Positions 46,986 to 60,400 of a stretch of 64,000 nt of DNA are shown here, in pieces. The notes below the pieces were generated by a model, which was not told the DNA's origin, ran no database searches, and saw only the letters and a list, made by a program, of their open reading frames with translations. Numbering within the stretch: position 1 is the stretch's first letter; every line of letters begins with the position of its first letter. The DNA is from Fasciola hepatica (taxonomy: Eukaryota; Platyhelminthes; Trematoda; Plagiorchiida; Fasciolidae). The position numbers and the translations under genes were made by a program. The DNA lies in assembly GCA_948099385.1 (NCBI GenBank), contig CANUEZ040000062.1, positions 1,116,001-1,180,000 of the forward strand. The letters run 5' to 3'.

Positions 46986-47680
46986 TTACTGTTTCCATCT
47001 CACTAGGAAAACAATATCTGACAATTTATATGAAGCTCGTGCATACTGCATAATGTCTGGCAGTGTCTGATTGGAGTTGACGTAATTGGTACCACTGAGC
47101 GCGTTATAACTTGGGACCTGAGGAATAACGAGATCACTAAATACGTACATCGTAACAACTGGACACATGTCATCGTTTTCTATGGCTTTCAAGTGTGTAC
47201 TTACAAGCTGCGCACCAATGACATCCGAAGTGGGTCCATGTCCAGAATTAGGTCCATGCCAAAGACCGATTTGTCGTCGCATTATTCCGAGACAAACACT
47301 GTTCATATAGTCGTTGGAAAACAGGGCTAACATATCCACCGGTAGTACTTCCAGTGGGGAACTGTCAGTATGGTGACGATTTTGAGAATCAGCATCACAG
47401 AGTAGCCTCCCAGTGGTTGACGGGAAAATGAGCTAGCTTTGGAGGCAATAGCAGCGTTGTGTGCATCCGTGGCAGTTGTATAACTTGTTTCATTATTGCC
47501 TTTCACTCAACCCAAAATATACATATTAACCGGAGCCAAAATTTTTCGTTTGGATCCTCCATAGTGTTCCCAGCAACGACCTCAGACCCGACGGCAAATT
47601 AAGTTTTAATTGTCTTAGAGCTCGTAAAAGATCCTCAAATCGGCCATCAACCAGTGCATTTGTATTGCAGCTTGCGTCAC
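46986..47680 (-). pseudogene. CACTA-like transposase relic H with internal deletion
   Basis: On the minus strand the sequence reads FEDLLRALRQLKLNLPSGLR and SLLGTLWRIQTKN, then GSG, a TAA stop (47526-47528) and YVYFGL. This is the LP-x-D-x-RTLL...GEYVYFGL entry of a transposase family common in invertebrates. YNCHGCTQR follows (usual GYxGCxxCxQ-G), then RHHTDSSPLEVLPVDMLALF and SNDYMNSVCLGIMRRQIGLW (usual FPLDYMHLVCLGVMRR). The block NIDGLPL...WPIL that should lie between YFGL and the GC-GC block is absent, so about 150 residues are deleted. The family resembles plant Transposase_21 (CACTA/EnSpm) in motif order; that link is my inference. Confidence 0.6.
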
Positions 47681-49638
47681 AACATCCCCGGACAAGGGAA
47701 AAACCAGAAAATATAAATTTACAAACCCAGTTACCTTCTGCAAGCGTACTTAATATTTTGCTCGGTGTCTTAAATTTACATCCTCCAACCCTGAATGGTA
47801 ATTCTGTTGCATATATTGCTGATCACCATGAAGCTTACCGCTCGTGAAGATAGTCGCAGCGAAATCAGTCGATGCTGATTCCTTGTTTGGCACGCTAGTG
47901 GTATTTTCCATCATGTTATCACAACTATCCATGTATAAAAGTTCACTATGCATAACCAAACAGCGATACAGGTATTAGCAACTATGACTTGTTCCTTCGC
48001 CACTGCTACGGGTGAGTCCTTCATTGTTCCAGGACTGTCGATGCCATCAATTAAATCATCTGACTCGTTATTCGTTGAACCGGAACAGTGGCCTGAAAAA
48101 TTGCAACAAACTTCATAGCAGCTTACTTTTTACTTCACATTTCCGTATAAGGGATGAAATGAAATCGGCTTTACTAATCCTGTGAACTGGGATCTGCTTC
48201 TTGCACCTCCACATTGTAGTTCTCGAGTATCCAAGCAATTAAGAACGTATTTTTTCATATATAGATGGAGATAAGTGAGAATACGTTGCACAAATCCAGT
48301 GAAGAACCGTAAAAATTGACTAGACACGGCTCAGTGTCTGATAATGCTACCGAGGCAGTGACAACCAAGACCCGCCACCAAAAACTGACGGCCATAATGG
48401 GAATGCAATAAAACAAATGGAATATCTAAATACGTAATACACAGTTAACTGGACAATAAATGTCAATATTTATGATAGTAATGGTTTTTAATCATGAAAC
48501 ATTTGCCTTGGAATTTTTATGCCTTCACGATTGGAAAGATTTCTGTATCTAGAGTCAGTCTGGATCAAGCTATCGAACATTCCAAAATGTGGCTAACAGG
48601 GAATCTCGTTGGAAATTATGATCGATTCTCCGGTATTTCTGTAGATTTCGGTGATTTTTGAGGGTATTGCAGTGATTTTCTGTGACCGTCCCTTAGAGGA
48701 TAGTCAGGTGACCGTCGAGTATCCCTTTGTGCTGCTTGGTAGGACTCGCCGCTTTGGCAAGTGTACGTCCAGATTCTTGCACTCGAGAGCTACTACGTTC
48801 GTAAGGCGCTTCGACTGTCAGATGATTCGAATGTTGTGGTTGCTGTGTGATAGACTGCAGGGAAGTGAATGAAAAGTAGGCTTGCTGTCGAAGAACCGGC
48901 AGTCGCGTTGAATAGGGAGGTTCACCGTCTCAACTAACTGCCAGGTATACCTTTGAGAATCCTCCGTGGGACCAAATGAATAAACAAAAAGTGTATGCTC
49001 TGCTGTATTTTATAGCGTGACAGAGAAACAGATGTGTTCTGCCTTAGAAAGAGAGAACGGAGTGGAAGGCCGGGGTGTAACCTCAGGGTAAGCGCATTTG
49101 GCTAGTCGTAGTCCGAAAAAGAAGAAAGAGGCTCTTCCCTGCGTGACCTGCACGCAGCACTGATTAGAGAAATGTTTTTTACCAGGGGCTGTCTATGTGT
49201 ACAACTTCCCAGATGGCAATAAACGAGTAGAAAACTGGAAACCATCTGAAATGTCCAGTATAGAAATTCGGACAGATTCCAGGTAGATTGTCTCTAAAAA
49301 ATCGTAAATCTATCAGAAATTCCTGCACCAATCAGCGTATAGCTTCATTGACCAACTACGATGAGGACATTGTCACACTCTCTATAGAGAGTTAAGGGGG
49401 CATACCCCCTTAACCAATGGTGTGCTAGATACGCGGGTACTTCCACATTCGCTCCGGGTTATTCCCATTACCCCTTAACCGAATAACGACCCTTATCGCG
49501 CCTAGCTACGGAATGAATGCAACTTAATAGCACAAAATAATTCGACCCCATAATGAACCATGTAGATCACTACTATTTGGACTAAACCTTGTTCAAATAT
49601 CTAGAAACTCGTTGCGTATTTAGTTCAAAAGTAATTGG
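47681..49638. other. No gene recognised
   Basis: Minus-strand frames at 47750-47959 and 48130-48327 could be the N-terminal part of relic H but carry no motif I know. A structured palindromic site lies at 49377-49414. The rest is AT-rich with short unsupported frames. Confidence 0.4.
49377..49414. repeat. Two adjoining perfect palindromes
   Basis: ACTCTCTATAGAGAGT (49377-49392) is a 16-base perfect palindrome. It runs into GTTAAGGGGG-CATA-CCCCCTTAAC (49391-49414), a perfect 10-bp stem. Confidence 0.85.
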
Positions 49639-52474
49639 CAAAAAGATAAGCAATAAGTCTATTAAAGGGAAAATATGTTGTGCAAAATTATCGTTGAGAA
49701 TCTCAGTTCACGAGGAAACCCGGCCTTTCCTCCTTCTAGTAAGCGAACAGTTGACGATGCATTACAAAATTTCTTACGCTGGTGGATAACCTTTTAACTT
49801 CCGTGCTCTATCTTTTAACCAGTCTCCAAAGGCGGGATACACGTCAGAATTTTCTATGGATTTCAATGACTCTTGTCAAAAAACTCAATCTAGGAGAATA
49901 AGGGAGATTAACAAATTTAACTCATTCCAACAATAAGGTCGTGTAGCGGTGGTTTCTTGAAAGCACACTTTGTATGAGCCCCTGCATAACTGACCTCTCG
50001 TGTCAGCGTTTTATTATAATGCGAGGCATCAATATTCTTGTATACCGACGCACTTTGCTGTCCACTGAATAACCGAGAATAGCATTCGGTATTTGAAAAA
50101 ATAAGTAACGAAGGAAAGAATTACCAGACTGCTTCTGTTCTCTTTTCTGAAGTTGTTTTTCAGATCTTTCAACAGATGCAAAATGGCCGGCCGTAAAACG
50201 TAGTCCGATGGACCAAGAGCCGCTCTACTTTCAAAAGTCTGTAGCCCTTGATCAAAAGTACGGAACCAGCGAGTTTGTGATTCACCTAAATAAAACTCGG
50301 CTTCGGTCAGACGCTTAATTTCACGTGAAACGTAATGAAATTCACCAAAACAGTTTTACCGCTGACGGTGTTCACCGGCCCCGGGAGCACCATCTACACA
50401 GGCGGCTGACGGATCTGCATCCATAAAACGTTTAGACAACATTGAAATTAAGATGAACTGGATATTGGCTATATCACAAGGGAATTTGTAAATGCTTGTT
50501 CTCGAACCGGAAGTTTTGAATCTGAGTGATGAGGAATATAACCGATAAGTAATTTGAATACACAACAGTACCTTTCTCTACCAATTAGTAGATTTTTTTG
50601 TTTCATGCGTCATAAAACACGTGAAATAGAGATAACTATTAGGTTTTTATTTTTTGGAAGGCAAAAAGTAAGCAAGGTTAACGTAATTTGGGGAAAGTGG
50701 CAGAAATTATTGAAGCACATCATGTATTTCACAAAACAGACATGAATTGCTCCGAAGCCGTTTGAAAGTCGTTCGTAAACCGCTCGAAAACGGATCAGTA
50801 AAGTAGCGCAGGCCACGGAAAAGCCGACCAAAAGCCGATCACTTTGGGAGCAGTTTTGCTGCAAGGGAAGTAAACGAAATGACTATATCTTATTAAATAA
50901 AAACGAAGTGTATGCAAAACAAGTGATTATTCTTTGTTTCAATAAGTCTGCTATTCTTTGGGATACGGGCCGAATATTCTCAACGTATTCTCTGGATCTA
51001 CGAAAGAAACATTCGTAAATGTTAGTGAGTTTTATGCCAATGCAACTAAGATGAAATTAGAAAGTATTTTCCTTTTCATAACGAAACTCAATGATACAAT
51101 GCCGAACTGCTGGAATTGAAAGGTATGATATATATGCTTAGTTTGAACGCGGAATACGATATGGGATTGTACCAACGGATGATATTGTAAGTGTCATTAC
51201 AGTGGGAAATGTTGCTGAAAGCTGACATTCGCATACGAAGATTAATCATGACATGTGCATTTGAAAACTGTCACCGGAAACGATGGTATTAGAAAAAACG
51301 CCATTCCAAATTGCAGAATAATATAGCAATAGATAAAGAAATTACTCACCTGCATATTCTCCTTGATTCGCTCCGATCCCGAGAGCTGATGAACCAACGC
51401 CTAATATGTCTGTCTATGACAGACATTGGTTCTTCTGCGAACCTGTCAGTGCTGTGAATAGAGTCCTGAGTTTGTATGAAAATAAATTTGATGAACTAAT
51501 CCTTGGCTGCTGCGATCATTTCATGGTCATGAGTTGTTTTTAGTTGCGAGCTTCCCAGCCAGCTACGAGCCATTGATAGCTTCTCACCGATGCAGGCCTT
51601 CAGCATGCACGGTACTGTCTCCGAAGAATCGTTACAAGGGTAATGTTTGAGAGTTGCAACCTGAAATTTTTTCATTCAAATGTAAAACCTTACCATACTC
51701 GCACATGCTTCCAGTGATAGCCGAGTGGTGTTTAAGTTGATAAAACATCCAACGTTTCGGCTGTTACCGGTTTTGCCGGAACGACTGATGTATTGGTGGC
51801 TCCCAAAGCAATGGTAAGTCGCTCGGATGCAAGCTCTATTTAGGTCAGCCAAACTCGTTGCTACTGTAGGTAAACTGTAGTCGTATGAAGCAGAAACGTA
51901 TAAGGCACTCATCGATGACTGACCTAAGTTATTGATTATTCGTATCGAACTGGGATTTTATGAATTCCGGAGTAACGGCAATGGCACTACTAAGTCGAGA
52001 ATACTTTCGTTAATTAGTGGATTTAAACAGTAATACTTGGTGACGTATTGCTCCACGGGAGTGTGGTCACTGTACAGTGGTATTGGGTGATCAGCCGACA
52101 CTCATGATAAACTGGCATAACGCGTCACCTTGGATGTAATAAATACATCGCATTTCCTTCTATCAGACTGTACACTTACCTTGGAACATCCACCACTCTC
52201 TACAACACTGGAGGTGAAAATGGTGGTATTTCAAAAGACTGTTGTGGCGTTCGTGTCGCCGTCGAGTTTTCTCATTCTTCCAACCCGTAATCAGAAGTAA
52301 AACGCGTCGGTACTCTTACAGAGTGGTGATAGTTGATTGAATTTCGTATCTTTTTCTTACTGAATATCGTTGGCCAGACAAAGCCTGTGGAGCGTTATCG
52401 TCTGTACTGCCCGTAGACAACTCTTGCAGCAATATATTTTCTAGAACAAAAAAGTCACCATACCTGTTCGGCCA
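49639..52474. repeat. Long direct repeat, copy 2
   Basis: Near-identical to 1-2836. The left edge cannot be set because copy 1 is cut by the window start. The right edge lies after the shared GTTCGGCCA; beyond it the two loci are unrelated. Confidence 0.95.
52316..52474 (-). pseudogene. Truncated copy of the FAR1/MULE-like gene (3' part only)
   Basis: The last 53 codons (WPNRYGDFF onward) are the same as in copy 1. The upstream FAR1 region and the first catalytic motif are missing because the duplication stops here, and unrelated sequence supplies a chance extension of the open frame to 52555. Confidence 0.6.
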
Positions 52475-52825
52475 ATGGGAAAAATGAAAACATTTACCTA
52501 TGTGGTATATTTCCACTAAATTATATGCCGATAGAGATTCACCAAACAGCAGCAATTGGCGCTACACTGCACGATCCTTGATTTGGGACCAAAGAACGTG
52601 GTTCCCTCTAAAAACCCGTTTGCTGTGAATAGGAGCTTATGAGTTTTCGCCAATAAGTTCTACCAACAAGTACATCTAAAATAAATCGGTTTTGTTTGGA
52701 AAGTTTTATACAGTATTATACTGTTACACTGAACAAAATTTCACCGGGACGTTAACGATCAATGAGCTTACACCTATGTAATTAAAACGGTGAGAGCAGC
52801 TTACACGTTAAGCAGTTTTAAAACT

Positions 52826-52879
<54 letters not shown>

Positions 52880-52989
52880 GCAAATAAAACGTAACCAACA
52901 TGTATCACACTGAAGGCATAGCACAGTCCTACAACAATCTTGTAATGTCCTGTGACTGTACTACAGTAAAAAAAATGTGACAATAAAAC
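52475..52989. other. No gene recognised; AT-rich with a microsatellite
   Basis: This is unique sequence after the repeat breakpoint, with no domain. It holds the (AT)n run at 52829-52873. Confidence 0.4.
52829..52873. repeat. (AT)n microsatellite
   Basis: A pure AT dinucleotide run of 45 bases. Confidence 0.95.
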
Positions 52990-54580
52990 TTTTATAAAAA
53001 GGTATGCAGAATAGGAATAACTGCATATTGCAATTTAAGGAGAAGCCGTAAACGTTCACACGTGGTAGTGTGCATACACGCGGTCCACCAAAAAAAGTAC
53101 TAACGATTCGAATCCGATCCATGTAGGAAAAAATTCCTGCGACTTTGAAGTATATAAAATGAGCTCCGTCATTCAAAATATTTCCAATGGTTGCGGGAAA
53201 TTTGTTTATCAAAATGACGATATCAGGCTGAAATTTTGCAAAAATCCCGTTTATAACACAGGAGGTTGGCGTTTTGCACGTACGCGGGTTTGCCACGTAC
53301 GTGTTGTTTACAAGGTGCTCCGTTTCAACTCTCGAACAGGCGGTACCATTTTTGTGTAAACTTCTGTACATCTGTTTTGCTGGTCCTACGGGCCCTTGAT
53401 TTAAACACTTCAGTGTACTCAACAGGCCACGTGAGTTAGACATTAAAGATTTTACACCATTTCTCCAGGATTTTAGAAATCCCAAATTTGCTGGACCAAT
53501 ACACGCAGCAGCCAATGAGCAAAATTGAACCACTGACTGTGAGAAATGGGGTGTGACCAAACAAATACGAAGTTAGGTAAATTAAGAGATGTGCATTCAG
53601 TTTATTGAGTAACACTTCAACTAAGCAAACTGGATCAAAGTACAGTGGGAACTGGCGAAATTACGTGGCCTTCCAGTGTTCCAGGTCACGTGTATGACGA
53701 CACAAAAGCTGAAAGACACACTAGATGTTGATGTTTGTCTGCAGAATTGTCTGTCCAAGTCTCTCTGCTGCCGCGGCTCTGAGATAGCAGCTTTAAAGGC
53801 CACCTTTTGGTCAGGCACTGAGTAGCCGTTATACTATTCTCAGGCAAACCAAAAGCATATAGTCTAGAGGGAAGGCGTGAATAGTATCAGTAGGTGAGGA
53901 GAGGAAGGAACTAGAGCCCATGGGATGACGACAGCACTTATCACCACGAAGGTATTCATCCTTTCTTGCTCTGGATTCAGTAATAGGGAACGTCATTCTT
54001 CCTTCCACATGCAAATCACGATGAACGCATTTATCACAGCCATAGTAACCAAAGGGATTTTTCACTTGACGAACAAAGGCTCCAGTTCGTGTTTCACAGA
54101 TAACAAAAGTCAGTTGACATTTTATCTAGGATCTACGCTAAAGAAGGCCTTCTTTAAGCATATCTCTCAGCACCACCACCGTATCCCGCAGGTTCGTTGC
54201 TTTTTCTCACCACAGTAAAAGCCAACTCTTAATACTGCCTGGAACATCGGACAATCTGTTCGTGTCAAGATAGGCCACCGTTGAACATTGGATGATCTAC
54301 AGCTTGACAGTCCGTCAAAGTTCAGTAGTAGCTGTACACTATCTGGAACACAGGCCATACTGCTGATAAACCGACTCAAGCCCACTTTAAGTTTTACGAG
54401 TACATACGCACCATCAGCCAGCTGTACTTTCTTGCACGACCGTGGTGTGTGAGCGATAGTTCTCGGCTTATGAGGAACAACCGACAAGTATTGGCACGGA
54501 ACAGAGAAAAGGTCGCGCCTTTGCCTAATACTCAAATTATAAGTGACAAACAGTGATTCGAAAGTTGAATCCAGGTCCAT
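52990..54580 (-). pseudogene. CACTA-like transposase relic I
   Basis: Order on the minus strand: VVPHKPRTIAHTPRS, LKVGLSRFI, LLLNFDGLSSCRSSN and QRWPIL with VGFYCGEKK (54580-54167); then FGYYGCDKCVHRD, GRMTFPITESRARKDEYLR and FPLDYMLLVCLRI (54065-53829); then HWKAT, a TAA stop (53661-53663) and FRQFPLYFDPV; then NSRGLLSTLK, PDIVILINK and FSYMDRIRIVSTFF (53560-53060). These are successive landmarks of one invertebrate transposase family (NIDGLPL-x-SS-WPIL; FPLDYMHLVCLG; WKATEFRQFLLY). There are at least two frameshifts and one stop. The motif order recalls Transposase_21 of CACTA elements. No terminal inverted repeats were found. Confidence 0.7.
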
Positions 54581-56511
54581 ATGGACGAATAAGTTTTATC
54601 TCTTACGCACTTTTTCCGTTGCTTAAATACGATGTTATATCAGACAGAGTAAACCAACCTGGTGTTAACAGAGCCTTATATGTGGCGGCAGCTGCTGTCA
54701 CATCTGCATGAAATCCCCCAACTTCTGCCGGAGGCAGTTGTTGCACCCGTTCCAACGATGGACTGCAGCTGAAAAATGTATCAACCAAACAGGAATTTAT
54801 AACGCGACACTGGATACTTTGTGACCTCTACTGGGTTGCACAAAAATCGGTGCTCTCATAAAGTGGCCTTTCCACAAACGTGACATCAAACAGCGCACGT
54901 CGACTTTCTCCTCTCCCGATACCTCTGCCAGTCGCTTTTTGGAGAACTACGATGTAATCGCTGCTCGACGACTGAAAATAATATACTGTAAACTTCGGTG
55001 AAACAATGAGAACTACTATTTGGCAATAACAATACAGGTTAAAAGTCCTCCATACATGTCTTAAGTAATTTTTATTATAAAAAACTTCTTTATAATACAT
55101 TTTTGGGTTATACACAAGCTGTATATATACCATGAAAAAATATCCAAAAGTAGATGACACGCTACATTCAAGCCATATACACATAAAGCAACTAGGATAT
55201 TTACTACTAAACTACCTTCTACACAGACAACAGCCTACCTCCACAATACGAATAGAACCAACGAAGAACAGCATGGCCACAAGGGTAGTGACCAAAAAAA
55301 ATGGGCCTCGATGGTCCATAAATTGGTCTTGGGAATTTTTACGAACATTATTGCTTTGTAGTGTTCAGTAAATTTATTAATAAACTACGTTACATTTCAT
55401 GAAATTTACATCTCTTAGGGCGCTGTGGTCATTGACATCTTATCGCATATCGCAACTCTAAGTGTTCCTCAGATTTAGTTCATAGTATAGACGCGATTGT
55501 GCTCCACATTTCTATTGTCCAGCCTGCAGTTTCCCAATTTTTCGATATTCTCCTATTTCATTGGTTGGCGGATTTGATACAAGGCTTATCCGATATTTCT
55601 CCGTTACGTCCATAAGAGCTTTTGATCAGAATATCTTTGAAGGTTGCACCCGGAAATTTCGTTGCGCACGTTTCCTTAAGTGCAATTTTCTCACCTCTAT
55701 TCATCTTGATGTTTCGGCACGATACAAGAACCACGAACACCATTTTTTAATTCAGAATGAAGCGGTCCTCGAATTGCAAATTTGTACAGATTTTCAGTAT
55801 ACCATTTTCACATTAAACTTACTGATCTTCACAAACAGTATTTTCTAACAAACGGTAAATTAACGGTCTCGATCGAACAAATGGGTAATGGCGAATAGAC
55901 TAAGAGACTGGAAAGGACGATGTTGTAGAAAAGGAAGTTCCCATTTTCAGCAACGTTTTCTCTTCCATTTGAAGCACTTTGGGTATGCTGCCTGAGATGG
56001 AAGCTAATGATGGAAAATTTAGAAGAAGAACCATTTTATTCTCTGCGCGAATTGCTAGTTTCAAAAACTCAGGTATTTGCCTCACACCACGATTGTTTTC
56101 ATTTATTAATTCAGTTGGCTTCCCCTGAGTTCAAAAAAGAATGATTACCTTCTGTTCGTGAGTATCCACCAAACGTAAATTTGCACTCAAAAACGAAATG
56201 TAAGGAGTCTTAACGAAACCAGTGACAAAGCTTGGTTCTTTTCCTGGAAAAATGAATGAGGTAGTTCAACGAAACAAGAACAGATAAATTTTAACATTAT
56301 TAAACATTTTTCTATGAGGGATGTCCCAAACTAAACCGTTCATTCAATTATTTGAACTTTACTTTCTCAGCCACCAACCAACAATTAATTTCACACGACT
56401 TTGATTACCACGGATTTCGAATAAGAAAATAAATGAATCTCTGCTCGAATATTCGGTAGGATATATTTCTGTCTCCCGTGAAGATATACCTGAAATTAAT
56501 ATATGCCCACA
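54581..56511. other. No gene recognised; possible N-terminal part of relic I near 54.6-55.2 kb
   Basis: Reverse frames at 54603-54788 and 54828-55184 lack known motifs. 55790-55915 is the partner of the divergent repeat at 45230-45345. A reverse frame at 55900-56085 is open but unrecognised. Confidence 0.4.
55790..55915. repeat. Divergent interspersed repeat (pair of 45230-45345)
   Basis: Same orientation as its partner and about 70% alike by eye. Confidence 0.45.
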
Positions 56512-57441
56512 ACAACTGCTAAGATCAGTCGTAAGGTTTCCGCAATTGATCGATGTCAGTAACGCGTGGTTAAATCGTACTCGTGGATCACGCATTTCCA
56601 GAAGAGTATTTCACGCAATCATAGTGCGGTAGTCAACCCAACGCGATGCGCAACCGCGATTTTTTATTTGAAAAAAAATATCTGCAAGCTCAACAATGCT
56701 GTTTGTAGAGTTGCGATTAGAATTTACGTGAGAAGGTATTGGTCTAATTTCAGAACGTGTCCACGGATGTGACTGGCATGCAGGTAAGTCCCGGTAAGTA
56801 GGAATGTGGTGTACGTAAGACATTTCATTGTGAATTATTTATAAGATGCAGTGTGTAATTCACGTGATTTGGCTATCAGATAGATTATGGGAATTAAAGA
56901 AGTACAACAGACAATTGCCAAACCTTGATGTGATGTGATAAATCCTATCTTAGGCAGTCCAGGAAGCCTTCACATAGAACAGTGGAGTAGGAATTAGAGA
57001 ACACATTGATGGACAACATAATAAAATGACAGTTGTTTAGCACCGAACTACTTTAGACTTCAAATCTAAAACGTCAGTCAATATAAGTGATTCCACACAG
57101 TCTTGAATGTGGGAAGATCAATGTGAATTGGAGCTGATTGTAGCACCTAAATACCTGATCCAGTCAACTCCGGAAACGAGGACACAGTTAGTTAGCGACG
57201 GTTTATTTGGTAAGAGGAACAAACGCAGGAGATAGTGCACTGGAAAATGAGGATGTGTGCATATGTAGGCCGGAATGCGGAAATAAATGCTGAATAATGT
57301 ACACGTTCTCAGAGATTGAGGTAAAATCGGGTTGATTTGAAACGGACTGTAATTATTTTGTCGCCCAACACTCAAAACGTTCTATATTTAATTAGCGTGG
57401 TTTTATATTTATGTAGTTTTCTTCGTCGTTTTTTGATCGTG
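56512..57441 (+). repeat. Large inverted repeat, left arm
   Basis: It pairs with 61904-62833; paired coordinates sum to 119345 throughout, so no indel separates the arms. Translations of 57118-57375 and 56566-56772 are the same as those of the opposite arm. Differences cluster in the innermost 70 bases, with one near the outer edge. No gene is recognised in the arm. Confidence 0.95.
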
Positions 57442-60400
57442 CCTAAATCCCAAGTTTTCTTCATTCTGTGGCGGGGATTTCGGAGCAACAGAACAATGCG
57501 AATATCAAATCCATCGGGCCAGAGGAACTAGGGCCTCAGCCCAGAAAACAAACGCAGACATTTCGGAGGCATCCCAAAGCAGACTGAAAGCTGCACACGA
57601 ACTAGCAGATGGGGTGCATCGGGATCTGAGACTACCGTCAAGATGGCCCATGTAATGGGCTACCGACCAAGCCGTCAACCGGAACCGTCGGATTAGCCAT
57701 ACTGAAACAGGGCACACGAGAATCAAGTTAATGGCCATAGTCTACTGACCAGAAAGCAGCCGAAATTCTCAGTTAACCGGTGGGTCAATTGTGCCACAGC
57801 ACGGTCTTGGAAAAGGGCTATTTATACGATGGTACGTGTTTCATGGACTTCGCTTTTTGCCTCCCAAATACAGGTGCCCTCACCAGTCTTTCCTGCTTCG
57901 GTACTATAGTAATTGAATTCTACGACTATCTACTTCCCGGTTTGGGTCAAAGTGAAGCTAGTTTATTTCATTAGTGTAAACAGCCTTCAGAGCTTAACTG
58001 TTTTGCGGTTCCAAACACGGATGACACAGACGTAACCTGCTTCTATCATTTTAAATGACGAATCATATTTCACGAGACCCGTGATTTGCCAAATGTTATG
58101 GATGAAAATTTGCATTCGTGTAGCATTGTCATCACATCGTTGTGAGTCAAACTGGTATGTTTGGTGGTTGGGTGTTTGACTCACATTTATTTATCATTGA
58201 TTATGCATGATACTATTTTGCATGAAGACTTTACCTAGTGGGTTCATCTGAGAAATTAAGCCTGTTTTCAGAAATCCGTCCATGAGATGAGTCATCTTCC
58301 GATCTGTGGAAAGTGATATCGAGGTTGCTAACATTGAACTTTAGTCATACATGGATTGCTGTTAACGGAGTTGATCTAAACCATAATAAGAAATGGATTT
58401 CGAGGGCTTGCAGGTATATTCCATAAATGTGAGTGGTGAGAAGTGATCGATAGTTTCTCTTCACCCAGTTTTTTTACATATGAACAGTATGGTTGTTGGG
58501 AACGTCTCGAGATAAACGCCTCAAAATAGCTGATCACTCTCCTAGTACAGATTTAGGAATTACCCCTCGTCTTTTTCAGTCTGTCTCTCAAAATTAATCA
58601 AGAAGGCGAGATATCAAACGGAAAAAATAATTGGCTCGGTTTTTCCTAGCAAACTGACTTGATGTACGCGCTTGGTCCAACTGGCATTTCCATGCCTTAC
58701 TCGAGTTTTACCAAGTGCGGATTGAGTTTCACCTGAACTTTTACGAGGTTTCTGCATTTCGCTTCTCAGCGACTGAAAAACCCCTCAAACGTGCTTAAAT
58801 CAAGGTAGTAACCATACGGAGAATAAGAATACCATAGTGAACCTAGCTAAATAAGATTTAGCCATTGAGAATCCCTCAAAAGTATTTTGAAGTCTGCACA
58901 CCTGCAATAATTAGTAGACTCATTATATCCGAGATTTCGGTAGACTCTTTAGCTTTCTGAGCCCTGTGTCAGCTCATACTTCAACATGCACAAACCTGCT
59001 GTGACGGATGAAATTTTTGAGTCAGAAATGAACACAACCTTGGTGGAAAGCGCACTCAAAACATATCACTATATCGCGTGTCAGTCATGACAATATCTCC
59101 TGAATGAGTATTATTCGCAGCACACTAACCCGGAAATTAAACCCGTCGTAATCGTGCTCTGATGTGAGAAACAAATGGATAAACAGACAAAGCGTAACAA
59201 TACAAATCAGACTGCGAGCATGTCCTCTCCACGTGACACCAAGACCGTGTTTCAATTGACGTATGGCTTCTTCGTCTACCCAGACTTCGCAATTTTTGGA
59301 TCTAATCAAACTATCTAATATTTCTGCCGTTCGTGTCACAGAATATCCTTGAAATACCTCTCAGTGGTTGAATCTAATTTGGTCTAATTCACCAAGGCTT
59401 TTAGTCGTGCTTATTTAATTTGGCAGTTCTTGTTTCCACTTCCGAATTCAGGTGAAGTTTTCTACATATCTTGGAGACAAAAATATGTAAAGTAACACAG
59501 TTCTCTAAGGACACCCTGAATAACGAAGTGCCAATAGTGAAGTTAGCTGTGACCAGTTGACAATTTTATTTCCTAATTGAACCAATGCAAATCCTTGCGG
59601 GATTCTCGCATCTTATCGAATGAGGCACGTGAAGTTATCAGTGAGAACACCAATATAGAAGAAATCATTTTCATTCACGAGTAAGTATTTGTTAGTGCAC
59701 AAATTATGTTCGAGCAATGCAGTTGAGTCCGTTCATTATTCCTGATTTTGTGCTGCCTTTGGTATAGAAGTTTTGGTAGGGCTATTCCTATGATCACGTT
59801 TGTTTTTCACTCGTTTATGTCTCATTTATCGATGATCGATAGCAAGGTAAAGTTTGGTGAAGTTTGTTAAACCATTGGCGACGAAGCCAGTGTTTCTTTG
59901 CTTGAACAATAACCAGCCGAACGATTAATGAGATGACTCATACCGCAACCAGGTACACCGAAAATTGACAGTACCAGAATAGCGAGATGGTATACTGGGT
60001 ACAACTTGGATAATATATGAAGAAAGACATTATATTACCGGTAGATGATGTGCTGCTAAATCTCAAAGCAACTTTGCTTCATCTGGACGACCTGACCCTC
60101 AAGTTCCGGCTTCACGTGACAAGTCGAGCTCTGGGAAAGAAGCTATGGTGGACCCAACCGTGGGCGTAAGCATTCAAATCACCACAGCTTTTGCCCCCAA
60201 AACGTTCTTCATTTATTTGGCTTGCTCTGCCAACAGATCTTCAAACCGGGAGGGTGGGCCGTGATTACTTCTCCTCCACTCTTTTTGTCCTCCGGTGGTG
60301 TAGAATAATCATCACTCTCAGTGTCAGTCTTCGCGAAGCTTTAAGAAGTATCTTTGGAGTGGATTCGGTTAAGATGGCTTCGGTGTACAGGTGCGCCGTT

